DNA from: Monomorium pharaonis
Lineage: Eukaryota; Arthropoda; Insecta; Hymenoptera; Formicidae
Assembly: GCF_013373865.1 (NCBI RefSeq)
Contig: NC_050467.1
Span: 27,736,996-27,800,995 of the forward strand
Reading direction: 5' to 3'
Length of the DNA: 64,000 nt
Position numbers and translations under genes: made by a program. This document shows positions 43,594 through 52,619 of the stretch, piece after piece; the first letter of the stretch is position 1; the number at the start of each line of letters is the position of its first letter. Under the pieces are notes generated by a model. It was not told the DNA's origin, ran no database searches, and saw only the letters and a program-made list of their open reading frames with translations.

Positions 43594-46500
43594 ATGAGGC
43601 TCAGCCACATTGAAGCTCGATTGGAGCAGCAGCTCATTCTTAAAGAATTAATTATGAAATCAGTTGATGGTTTAACAAAAGTCGGATACTCTCGCATAAC
43701 GTCTCAACGTGTAAAAACGCGCCTCTCAGATCTTAAAGAAAATTGGGAAAAATTCTCAATAATTAACGAAGCCATTGGCCTAGCAATAATACAATTAAGT
43801 CCGCAAGACAAATTAAGTTTAAAACGACACACATATTTTACAAACAATATTTTCTCTGTAACGCACGAAAATTATCTCGAGGCAGTTGAGAAAATGATGT
43901 CTTTTCTCGACTCAGAAACGGATAGCATGAATGATACGCCAACACAATCGATTTCTCAGAATTCAAATACATCTAATTTTGAACATCCTACCCGACTACG
44001 TAGACTTGACATTCCAAAATTCAATGGATCATTAGACGATTGGTTATCATTTAAAGACTTATTTACCTCACTCGTCATATCTAACTCGACATTATCACCA
44101 GTAGAAAAACTTCAATATTTAAAAATGAGTCTAACCGGATCAGCTGCCAATTCATTAAAAAATACAAAAATTACTTCTGAAAACTTTGAAAAAACTTGGG
44201 ACGCGTTACTTGAATTCTATGAAAATAAGCGTATTCTCGTACATTCGACTCTTCACTCATTATTTACACTTAAACCTATGACAAAAGAATCAGCTCACGA
44301 GCTTGAACAATTGTATAATAACCTCACGGAACTCTATAGGTCTTTCGAAACATTGAACCGACCTGTCGAGGCATGGGATGACATCCTTGTATTTATTTCA
44401 GTACAACGATTAGATTCAAATTCAGTAAAAGCGTGGGAACAACACTTAGGTTCATCCACGGAGCCTCCTACTTGGAATCAATTTAAAGAATTTTTAATAT
44501 CTCATTTGCGTTCCCTTCAAGCGTACGAAAAGTCTCGTAATTCAAAACTACTTCCGTTACCTCAACAAAAGTCCGTTAAATCGCACTTTCAAGGAAAATC
44601 TAAGGACGTCGCGTCAAGTAAATTTATCTTTTGTTCATTATGTTCAGCTAATCACTATCTTGCAGCTTGTCCGCAATACACTTCAAAATCAATCCAACAA
44701 AGAATAGCACTCATCAATAAAAATAAGCTTTGTTTCAATTGCCTCGGAGCTCACAAGGCATCAAATTGCCGTAACACAAAGAGATGTCTAAAATGCGGAC
44801 ATAAACATCATACCACCATACATCAAGCTCATGGAAAAAATAACAATTCAAATTCCGCTCCCTCGACATCACAAAATTCGACTCCATCAACGTCAACTAC
44901 CGAAACGCAAGTATTACATTCAGCTATCGAGTATTCACCAAAAATTTCATGTATATTATTAGCCACTGCTCAAGTTCTGATCATTTCAGCTAAAGGAGAA
45001 ACTATAAAAGCACGAGCTTTGATCGACCAAGGTTCAGAAATTTCTCTGATCTCAGAGAGAATCGTACAAATTTTTCATCTTCCTAGAGTTCATACCTCCA
45101 TCTCATTAATCGGAATAGGAGCTCAAAAATCCAACAAAACCAAGGGATTAGTTAATGTAACATTAAAATCCTTGGTCGACGCCAATGCTGAATGTTCTCT
45201 CTCAGCTCACATCCTACCAAAGTTAACAGCATCTCTTCCATCGATGAAAACTCAGAAGAGAAAATGGCCACATTTAGCAGGACTTTCGTTAGCCGATGAT
45301 AACTATTCGAATCCAGGGCCAATTGATTTGATACTCGGCGCAGATGTATACCCTCAGATCATCGAAGACGGAATTAAAAAGGGAGATGCCGATTCACCTA
45401 TCGCCCAACGAACAATATTTGGTTGGATCATTTCTGGGCCATCTGGCGACAACACATCATCATCTCTCATTCAAGGTTACCATGTCTCAGCAGACCGGGA
45501 ACTTCATGATCTTCTTCAACAATTCTGGAAACTCGACGAACTTCCATTCGTCTCTGGATCATCGTTATCGACTGAAGAGCAAGAATGCGAACAACATTAT
45601 AAACTTACTCATACTCGTAACCAGCAAGGAAGGTACATCGTTCGTCTTCCTTTTAAGCAACCTGCGGAAAAATTAGGAGACTCTCGCTACAAGGCCTTAC
45701 AAGTTATGACCAACTTATCGAAAAAATTTACATCTGATCCCGCTTATGCGCATTCTTACAGTAAATTCTTAGAAGAATACGAACGCTTGCAACATATGAA
45801 ACGCGTTCCGGAAACGCAAGCGGAACCTCAATTTTCTTACTACCTTCCTCACCACGGTGTTATACGAGAAAGCAGCATCACTACAAAATTACGAGTGGTG
45901 TTTAATGGATCAAGTCGCACGAGCACCGGAGTATCGCTCAATGATATACTGCATACCGGAGCAAAACTACAAATTGACGTTTTCGAAATCCTTATTTGGT
46001 TACGACAATTTCGGTACGTTTTTTCTTCAGATATAGAGAAGATGTATCGACAAATCAACGTATCTGAAGAAGACTGGGATTTTCAAAGAATTCTTTGGAA
46101 AAATCAAACAAATGAAATTGTTTCTTACCAACTAACGACTGTCACATACGGACTAGCCTGCGCACCGTTCTTAGCTCTTCGAACATTAGCTCAATTAGTC
46201 GAGGACGAAGGCACAAAATTCCCGCTTGCAGTTCCATCTATGAAACGAGGACGATATGTAGACGATATCTTCGGAGGAGCTGACACCATCGCTGAAGCAA
46301 AAGAAATCGTACAGCAATTAAATCAATTATGCATGGCGGGCGGCTTTCCTCTTAGAAAATGGATGAGCAATCATACATCGGTTATCAACTCTATACCATC
46401 TGAACACAGAATTGATTTTTCAACCATTGAATTTGAAGATGCCACGATGATTCATGTATTGGGACTCTGCTGGAATCCAGTAAAAGATAATTTTCAATTT

Positions 46501-48816
46501 TCAGCTACTGTAACAACTCCAAAAATCATTACCAAACGCACTGTTCTTTCAACCATAGCAAAAATTTTTGATCCTCTTGGACTTCTTGCCCCAATTATCA
46601 TTACAGCGAAAATTTTCATTCAGGAATTATGGTCAATAAAACTAAGCTGGGATGATACATTGCCTTCACTACCGTCAAAGAAATGGACCGCATTCTTAGA
46701 AGACCTAAAAGAGATTCCAAAATTAAATTTTCCACGATGGATCGGACTTCAATCTGATAACATTTTCGAGCTACACGGATTTTGCGACGCTTCACAACGT
46801 GCCATGTGCGCTGCTGTTTATTTACGCATAACCACTCAAGACGGAAACATCACTACCCAATTACTCTGCTCAAAGACAAAGGTCGCACCTTTAAAAAGAC
46901 TAACTATACCCCGACTTGAACTCTCTGCCGCAGTTCTACTAACTAAACTTATTTCCAGCATTCTTCGCATTTTAGAAATCAACCGCGTTCCATTATTCAT
47001 GTGGACGGACTCAGCTATCACTTACACTTGGCTCAATAATCATCCTTCCAGGTGGAAAGACTTCGTTCACAACCGCGTTTGTTTTATTCACGAAACAATA
47101 CCTCAAGCAATTTGGAAATTTATCCCTGGAGCCGAAAACCCGGCTGATTGTGCTACCAGAGGATTAACGCCGTCACAATTGCTCGAATATTCTCCTTGGT
47201 GGTCAGGACCACGATGGCTTGCTCAAGAACCTTCAGTTTGGCCACAGATATCACAAATACCTTCTCACAAAGAAAATCTTGAAGAAAGACCAACGCAAGT
47301 CTTCGTTACTAATATAAAATCAAATATTCTCTGGGATCTAATATATCGATACTCTAATCTAACCCATCTTTTACGCATCACAGCTTTGTGCATGCGAGCC
47401 ATTGCTCGTTTTAAAAGGACTCAAAATTCATCGTTAAATAATCCCATTACAACACAAGAAATTGAAATCGCACGGATCTATTGGGTTAAATCAATACAAA
47501 GGTTTGCATTTCCTCAAGAAATAAAAATTCTCGTCAACGGCAACCCCCTGCCACGCTCCAGCCCTCTTCTACGAATTGCTCCTTACATAGATGCCTCTGG
47601 ATTACTTCGTGTTGGAGGCCGTCTCGAATTTTCTCGTTTACCTGAAAACGCAAAACATCCGTTGGTTCTTCCACGAGAATCACCGCTAAGTTCATTAATC
47701 ATTGAAGACGCCCATCGACGTACCATGCATGGAGGCACGCAAATAACTTTATCTTATATTCGAAACAATTACTGGATTATAGGAGGGCGAGCACCAATCA
47801 GATCCTTCATATTGAAATGTGTACGATGCGCAAGACATCGCCAACAACGAGCGCAACAAATCATGGGTCAACTTCCTCCCGAACGACTTACTCCATCTCG
47901 TCCTTTTCTTCACTCTGGAGTTGACTATGCTGGGCCATTCCTCTTAAAAAACTGGAGAGGAAGAAATTCCCGCACTTACAAGGCTTACATTGCTCTCTTC
48001 GTGTGTCACGCTACATCAGCCATTCATCTCGAACTCGTAACTGACTGTACTACCGACGCCTTTATCGCCGCATTCAAGCGGTTTACATCAAGAAGAGGAA
48101 TATGTTCTACTTTGATGAGTGACTGTGGCACAAATCTCAAAGGAGCCAGTTCTGAACTTAAAACGTTATTTTCTGCAGCTTCATCTGAACTTGGACGTCT
48201 AGCTACTTTACTCGCGAATGACGGCACTCAGTGGCGATTCAATCCTCCTTCTGCGCCACATTTCGGTGGAAAATGGGAGGCAGGTGTCAAATCTGTCAAG
48301 CACCATTTTAAAAGAGTATTAGGCAATCATTTGTTGACATACGAAGAGATGAATACATTTCTCACTCAAATAGAAGCAGTTCTCAATTCAAGACCTCTCT
48401 GTGCACTCACCAACGATCCAGACGATTTCAATGCCCTTACTCCTGGGCACTTTCTTATTGGAGATGCACTAACTACCATACCTGAGCCATCGCTTGAACT
48501 TGTCAAACTTTCTCATCTGTCTCGATGGCAACTCACTCGCCAAATGTTAGATAGTTTTTGGTCTCACTGGTCACGAGAATACTTACAACGTCACCTCGCT
48601 ATTTACAAATGGAATCAAAATTCTCCTCCCCTTCAAGAAGGGACTCTAGTACTAGTCGTAGACGAACGATATCCGCCATCGAAGTGGCCTCTCGGCCGTG
48701 TAATCGAAACTCATCCAGGAAAAGACGGACGAGTCCGAGTTGTGACTATCCGAACTCAGACTGGAACTTTAAAACGACCAATAGTAAAACTATGTCCTCT
48801 CCCAATTTCAGCCTAA
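43594..48816 (+). CDS. BEL/Pao gag-pol polyprotein (intact)
   Basis: The likely start is the ATG at 43,594 (MRLSHIEARL), because the earlier in-frame ATG at 43,495 lies inside the LTR. That gives 1,740 residues without a stop. The order is DUF1759-type gag, a Cys/His knuckle region (CSLCSANHYLAACP, CFNCLGAHKASNC, CLKCGHKHHTTIH), a DUF1758 aspartic protease with DQGSEISLI near residue 478, an RT with YVDD near residue 888, Pao-type RNase H, an integrase with an HRRTMHGG zinc region and a core (DCGTNLKGASSELK), and a DUF5641 C-terminal domain. This is the normal BEL/Pao layout, with no envelope. Confidence 0.95.
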   Translation: MRLSHIEARLEQQLILKELIMKSVDGLTKVGYSRITSQRVKTRLSDLKENWEKFSIINEAIGLAIIQLSPQDKLSLKRHTYFTNNIFSVTHENYLEAVEKMMSFLDSETDSMNDTPTQSISQNSNTSNFEHPTRLRRLDIPKFNGSLDDWLSFKDLFTSLVISNSTLSPVEKLQYLKMSLTGSAANSLKNTKITSENFEKTWDALLEFYENKRILVHSTLHSLFTLKPMTKESAHELEQLYNNLTELYRSFETLNRPVEAWDDILVFISVQRLDSNSVKAWEQHLGSSTEPPTWNQFKEFLISHLRSLQAYEKSRNSKLLPLPQQKSVKSHFQGKSKDVASSKFIFCSLCSANHYLAACPQYTSKSIQQRIALINKNKLCFNCLGAHKASNCRNTKRCLKCGHKHHTTIHQAHGKNNNSNSAPSTSQNSTPSTSTTETQVLHSAIEYSPKISCILLATAQVLIISAKGETIKARALIDQGSEISLISERIVQIFHLPRVHTSISLIGIGAQKSNKTKGLVNVTLKSLVDANAECSLSAHILPKLTASLPSMKTQKRKWPHLAGLSLADDNYSNPGPIDLILGADVYPQIIEDGIKKGDADSPIAQRTIFGWIISGPSGDNTSSSLIQGYHVSADRELHDLLQQFWKLDELPFVSGSSLSTEEQECEQHYKLTHTRNQQGRYIVRLPFKQPAEKLGDSRYKALQVMTNLSKKFTSDPAYAHSYSKFLEEYERLQHMKRVPETQAEPQFSYYLPHHGVIRESSITTKLRVVFNGSSRTSTGVSLNDILHTGAKLQIDVFEILIWLRQFRYVFSSDIEKMYRQINVSEEDWDFQRILWKNQTNEIVSYQLTTVTYGLACAPFLALRTLAQLVEDEGTKFPLAVPSMKRGRYVDDIFGGADTIAEAKEIVQQLNQLCMAGGFPLRKWMSNHTSVINSIPSEHRIDFSTIEFEDATMIHVLGLCWNPVKDNFQFSATVTTPKIITKRTVLSTIAKIFDPLGLLAPIIITAKIFIQELWSIKLSWDDTLPSLPSKKWTAFLEDLKEIPKLNFPRWIGLQSDNIFELHGFCDASQRAMCAAVYLRITTQDGNITTQLLCSKTKVAPLKRLTIPRLELSAAVLLTKLISSILRILEINRVPLFMWTDSAITYTWLNNHPSRWKDFVHNRVCFIHETIPQAIWKFIPGAENPADCATRGLTPSQLLEYSPWWSGPRWLAQEPSVWPQISQIPSHKENLEERPTQVFVTNIKSNILWDLIYRYSNLTHLLRITALCMRAIARFKRTQNSSLNNPITTQEIEIARIYWVKSIQRFAFPQEIKILVNGNPLPRSSPLLRIAPYIDASGLLRVGGRLEFSRLPENAKHPLVLPRESPLSSLIIEDAHRRTMHGGTQITLSYIRNNYWIIGGRAPIRSFILKCVRCARHRQQRAQQIMGQLPPERLTPSRPFLHSGVDYAGPFLLKNWRGRNSRTYKAYIALFVCHATSAIHLELVTDCTTDAFIAAFKRFTSRRGICSTLMSDCGTNLKGASSELKTLFSAASSELGRLATLLANDGTQWRFNPPSAPHFGGKWEAGVKSVKHHFKRVLGNHLLTYEEMNTFLTQIEAVLNSRPLCALTNDPDDFNALTPGHFLIGDALTTIPEPSLELVKLSHLSRWQLTRQMLDSFWSHWSREYLQRHLAIYKWNQNSPPLQEGTLVLVVDERYPPSKWPLGRVIETHPGKDGRVRVVTIRTQTGTLKRPIVKLCPLPISA

Positions 48817-48865
48817 TCTCTGCAAGTTACTTTCGTTAACAGAGGTTAACAAAGGCGGGCGGAAA

Positions 48866-49426
48866 TGTTTGAAAAGAGAAAAGCATTTCTGCTCTCGTAG
48901 TATCGAAACGCGCAGTTAGCGGACGGCGACTTCGGCACGTTGGAGCGCCACTGCCTTGGCAGTTCGCCTGTTTCAGCTCTTGCTACGATTACGCTCGCGA
49001 TACGAGCTTAGCAACGAGTTGTTTTCCTTCCTGGCTTGCTTCCTTCTGATCGAGAGACGCTTCGGATCGCTGCGAGATTCCTTGAAGGCCCAAACTGTCC
49101 ATCCTAGCCATCCCTGTGCGAGTTCCTTGGAGGTCCGATCATCAAGCCGTGCCATCCTTGTGCGAGTTGTGACAAATCAGATTTTCTTTTAAATTGTATT
49201 ATTATTATAAAATTGGATTATTATAATTTATAAGTTGTTAACTCTTACTAATTTAAATACCGTAAAAATTAAGTTAATAGTTTCATTTTTCAAATGTTAA
49301 TTTAAATCTAAAATAAATAAATTCTTGTTTTATAAAATTCACGTTATAATTAATTAGATCTGAGTCTCATTGTTGATCGCTAGCCTAAATATTCTCTCTT
49401 ATTTATTTTCAAAGAGAATTAAAACA
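48866..49426 (+). repeat. 3' LTR of the BEL element
   Basis: 561 bp, same ends as the 5' LTR, preceded by AAGGCGGGCGGAAA and followed by the duplicated target CCAGT. Confidence 0.96.
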
Positions 49427-49697
49427 CCAGTGTATTTCTAATATTCATATTTTCTAATATTTACATATTCAAAAGTTTGCATATTTTCCTACGTTCAAGT
49501 TATTAGCTGAATCAAGCAAAAGGTTTTATGTCTAATGTTTTATTTTCTGTGTGTTATAGAAAACTCACATTTTCGTTCAAAATACCAAATACTATATCTA
49601 GTTTATATCCTAGGTTTAAGCATTAAATTATGTATTAAAAAGTCATTTTATTATTATTATTTTATTTAATATACTCATGTAAACATCGTGATAAATT

Positions 49698-49820
49698 ATG
49701 CCAAAGATCGAGTCATTACTCGTTGAATATACAGTATTATTGTTTTGTGTGTTAATCTTGCGATTATTAATTTCTTTTTTACTTTCATACACTTTTTGTA
49801 TGTACGTGTGCGTAACTTAA
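49698..49820 (+). CDS. Unit C membrane microprotein (40 aa)
   Basis: ATG at 49,698, stop TAA. Polar MPKIESLLVEY, a hydrophobic helix with Arg22-Leu-Leu, and the tail SYTFCMYVCVT. Without the BEL element it would begin about 390 bp after the unit B TERK ORF. The TATA box is 343 bp after the stop. Confidence 0.6.
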   Translation: MPKIESLLVEYTVLLFCVLILRLLISFLLSYTFCMYVCVT

Positions 49821-49874
49821 CCCGAAATACTTGAAAAATCAATCGTTTAAGCGAATACAGTCATTTTAGTTGAT

Positions 49875-50170
49875 TGCACTTTAAGTGTAATGTAATTGCA
49901 CTTTGAGTGCAAAAGCAAAAGCATGCTATATCTAGCCAAAACACCGAAATTACAACTCGGTGCACCACAACGAACCGTCTGCACCCGATTTCGATTGGAC
50001 GAGATGACCAGAAAGGGGAGAAAGCGGCTCCCGCGTGCAGAGAGGCGCGCATTGGCCGACGAGCACGGAGTGAGGGAAGCGCGGCTGCCCGAGGAGCGTC
50101 CCAACAACGCCGGACGCGGATTGGCGGAGGGACCAAGAGAGGGGAGACAGGACGGCGTCCCGTATATAAG
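49875..50170 (+). promoter_or_regulatory. Unit C promoter: two TGCACTT palindromes, three ATTGG boxes, TATA
   Basis: TGCACTTTAAGTG at about 49,875 and TGCACTTTGAGTGCA at 49,897-49,911; ATTGG at 49,994, 50,051 and 50,120; TATATAAG at 50,163. An AGCTCTCGAGAGCTTTC segment follows, shared with unit D. Confidence 0.6.
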
Positions 50171-50270
50171 CAGGGGGAAAGAGCTCTCGAGAGCTTTCCC
50201 GCTCGAGATCTTAAGACGCGAACATCGCGACGAACGAACACACGTTTTCGCGCGCAAATACTTAGTCGCC

Positions 50271-50510
50271 AAATGCGAGTAGGTGACTACGAGCGGAAAT
50301 TCCGCGATTCGAACGACATTATCGTTTCGCGTAATACTAGATTGAGTTACCCGAATGCGAGTAGGTGTAACAAGTTTCGAAATTAGCTCATACGACATAA
50401 CCGTTTACTCGTTTGTGAAGAAGCGTTGCGTACGGGATTTTGTGCATTCAGAACACCCGAATGAACATCTCGTTTACTTGTTTGTGAAAAGGCGACGCGT
50501 ACGGGCAGTG
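50271..50510 (+). repeat. Unit C motif cluster (AATGCGAGTAGG twice, GCGTACGGG twice)
   Basis: AAATGCGAGTAGG at 50,271 and GAATGCGAGTAGG at 50,353; then GTGAAGAAGCGTTGCGTACG near 50,416 and GTGAAAAGGCGACGCGTACG near 50,487. Confidence 0.6.
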
Positions 50511-50599
50511 TCTGTGATTAAAGAAAACATATTGACTATTTTAATAAATTTTTACATTTTTATTATTAATTAAAAAAGAAAGTGAACTGATTTACTTAC

Positions 50600-50795
50600 C
50601 TTATGTTGTGCGACGATCCAAATCCTGGGCGACGATCCTTGATTAACCTAAAAATGAAAGAAAGGAATTAAAAAAGGAAAATAATACCTCTCGAGACAGA
50701 GAACGCGGGTTGACGTTAAATCAATAGATACTTACCTGAGGCCGTTCCTGGGAGAGAGAGCCGATCCTGATCCGTCCTGGGAGAAGCAGCAGCAC
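50600..50795 (-). ncRNA. Unit C minus-strand microexon pair
   Basis: Exon alpha is 50,795-50,736 (60 nt; acceptor TTTTCAG, donor GTAAGTAT) and exon beta is 50,647-50,600 (48 nt; acceptor TTTTTAG, donor GTAAGTAA). Both contain repeated CCCAGGA and GGATCG strings. The intron is about 88 nt. Confidence 0.5.
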
Positions 50796-51032
50796 CTGAA
50801 AAATAAAAGACAAAATTAGTTCTAAAATATTAAGTGCAGATCCCGAATGTGCGTGACTAAGAGTGTCATTGGATTACGTACGAGCCAGTGTCCAGCCGAG
50901 ACGTCGGGAATCCGTACGAGAGTTCGAGACTGTTGCAGTTACCACGAGGTCATCGAGACAACCTTGCTTCTGGGAAGGCGAAAGAAGCTGGCGACCGTGT
51001 AGGGGACCTGTTAACAGAGCGACAAAAGGTTT

Positions 51033-51281
51033 GTGAGTTTCCAAGTATCCGAAAGTTTTCAATTCCGTGTATCGAATCTCCGGTCACAACCTAACCAAAC
51101 TTTGCAACCGACTCCCAGACGTTCCCCTCAGCCGGTGGCATCTACATCAAAGCAGCAGCAGCGGAGTGGCGAAATCTCGTTTTACGAAGCTGCGAAAACT
51201 GAGAGGAGGCATCTACAGGGTAAGCAGGTGCTTAGCGTGACTTTGAGACGAGCAGAGGTGACCGCAGACGCGAAAAAATAG
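51033..51281 (+). CDS. Unit C short ORF with TERR/LSVT core
   Basis: This frame of up to 82 residues crosses the box CACAACCTAACC (about 51,086). It has a Gln/Ser/Pro-rich middle and ends in AKTERRHLQGKQVLSVTLRRA plus a short tail. The core aligns with units A and B. The start is uncertain. Confidence 0.5.
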   Translation: MSFQVSESFQFRVSNLRSQPNQTLQPTPRRSPQPVASTSKQQQRSGEISFYEAAKTERRHLQGKQVLSVTLRRAEVTADAKK

Positions 51282-51622
51282 TTAAATCGCGTTAATGGAG
51301 ATAAAGCGCGAGATTTTACAACAAGCGCAAAAAATTTCTTATATTATATTTTATAATCTAGCGTTATTTTTATTTAGTTTATGTCAAAGCGACAATGTTT
51401 TATTTCATTAGTAGCAAGTTTACCAAAGAGGTATAAGTCTAGATTTGCTAGCTAGCGATAACTTGAACGCGCGAATAGCGTATGAATAAGTTTTTTTTTT
51501 ATATAAGTTCATATATATAGATATATCTCTACATTTTATAATTTTACTAATCTTTTGTTATATAATAAGATACGTTTAAATTCCTTTTATTAGTTTAATG
51601 CATCTTGGTAAACTGAAACGGC

Positions 51623-51745
51623 ATGTGTAAAGTCGAGAAAAATCATGTTTTAATTTTAGCAAATGACTTTGTAATTTTTATGTTATCTCTAAATGTTACA
51701 TTCCTTGTAACATACGCCTGGTGCATGTACGTCACCGTAACATAA
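51623..51745 (+). CDS. Unit D membrane microprotein (40 aa)
   Basis: ATG at 51,623, stop TAA. Polar MCKVEKNH, a hydrophobic helix and the tail TYAWCMYVTVT. It is the most diverged copy in the N-terminal half, but the tail is conserved. It begins 342 bp after the unit C TERK-type ORF; TATA is 346 bp after the stop. Confidence 0.55.
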   Translation: MCKVEKNHVLILANDFVIFMLSLNVTFLVTYAWCMYVTVT

Positions 51746-51818
51746 TATTATTTGTGATTTTATTAGTTTTAAGAACATTCATAAGTATTGGTCAGGGTGG
51801 CACTTTGTTTGCCAAACC

Positions 51819-52098
51819 TGCACTTTTAAGTGCAACCTGTAGAAACATTCCGAGGAGCAAAGTAAAGCAAAAAGCGCAACCTGAGCTGCACTCTGAAGCA
51901 AAAACGAGCTATCCTGTGATTGGTCGACCAGCCTGGAGAGGGGATGACCACAGCCATCCTGCGAAGCGGCAATGCCATCTTACGGGGATTGGACGTACGA
52001 CACCTGGAGGGGGAAGACACACTCTCCCGACATCGCAGCTGCATGGGGATTGGTGGAAGCGTTCAGAGTAAAGGAAGGCAGCGACCCGGGTATAAACA
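51819..52098 (+). promoter_or_regulatory. Unit D promoter: TGCACTTTTAAGTGCA, three ATTGG boxes, TATA
   Basis: The palindrome TGCACTTTTAAGTGCA lies at 51,819-51,834. ATTGG boxes are at 51,919, 51,988 and 52,049, and TATAAACA is at 52,091. Confidence 0.6.
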
Positions 52099-52178
52099 GC
52101 GATGCGAGGAGCTTTCGAGAGCTTTTCGCTCACGACTTTTAAAGTGAGAGCGACGCGTTGGTTTCCAGAAGTTACGCC

Positions 52179-52405
52179 GAATGCGAGTAGGCGTGCGTGA
52201 GCGTGATAGTTCCGCGGGATTGCTCGAAGTGCATTCCGTGTTTAATTACAAGCAGGGCCGAATGTGAGTAAGCCCAAGATATTTTCGTTTGTTAATTGCA
52301 ATCCGTTTACCCGATTGTGATGAGGCGTCGCGTATGGGGCATGTGAAGTAGTATTTTGACACACGACATTCCGAAACGAATGTGAAGAAGCGACGCGTAC
52401 GGGAT
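52179..52405 (+). repeat. Unit D motif cluster
   Basis: GAATGCGAGTAGG at 52,179, GAATGTGAGTAAG at 52,260, GTGATGAGGCGTCGCGTATG near 52,317 and GTGAAGAAGCGACGCGTACG near 52,382. Confidence 0.6.
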
Positions 52406-52493
52406 GTGATTGTGAAAGTTGCAAATCTGCAAAAACATGAATAAATTTGTTTTTATTTGTTTGTTATAAAAATCAAACGACTAATTAACTTAC

Positions 52494-52545
52494 CTTACGT
52501 GCGTGAGAATCCGATTCCTGTCCTGGTGGCTGATCCTGGAAAAAC
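52494..52545 (-). ncRNA. Unit D minus-strand microexon (beta only)
   Basis: 52,545-52,494 (52 nt) has acceptor TTTTCAG and donor GTAAGTTA and contains two CCAGGA strings. No alpha partner or TERK ORF follows, because promoter copy E begins right after. Unit D is therefore truncated. Confidence 0.45.
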
Positions 52546-52619
52546 CTGAAAAGAGAAAATATCCTAATTACAAATTACACTCTGCTTCGTGCTGTGGAGG
52601 CTCGAGCTCGAATGAGCTC

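Larger units (their letters stand above)
42991..49426 (+). mobile_element. BEL/Pao LTR retrotransposon, full length
   Basis: Two 561-bp LTRs (42,991-43,551 and 48,866-49,426) appear identical. The 5-bp target duplication CCAGT is at 42,986-42,990 and 49,427-49,431. A primer-site sequence TGGTCCTTCGAGCCGGA is at 43,557-43,573, and a purine-rich tract precedes the 3' LTR. One continuous polyprotein frame fills the interior. It interrupts the array between unit B and unit C. Probably a very recent, possibly active copy. Confidence 0.97.
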
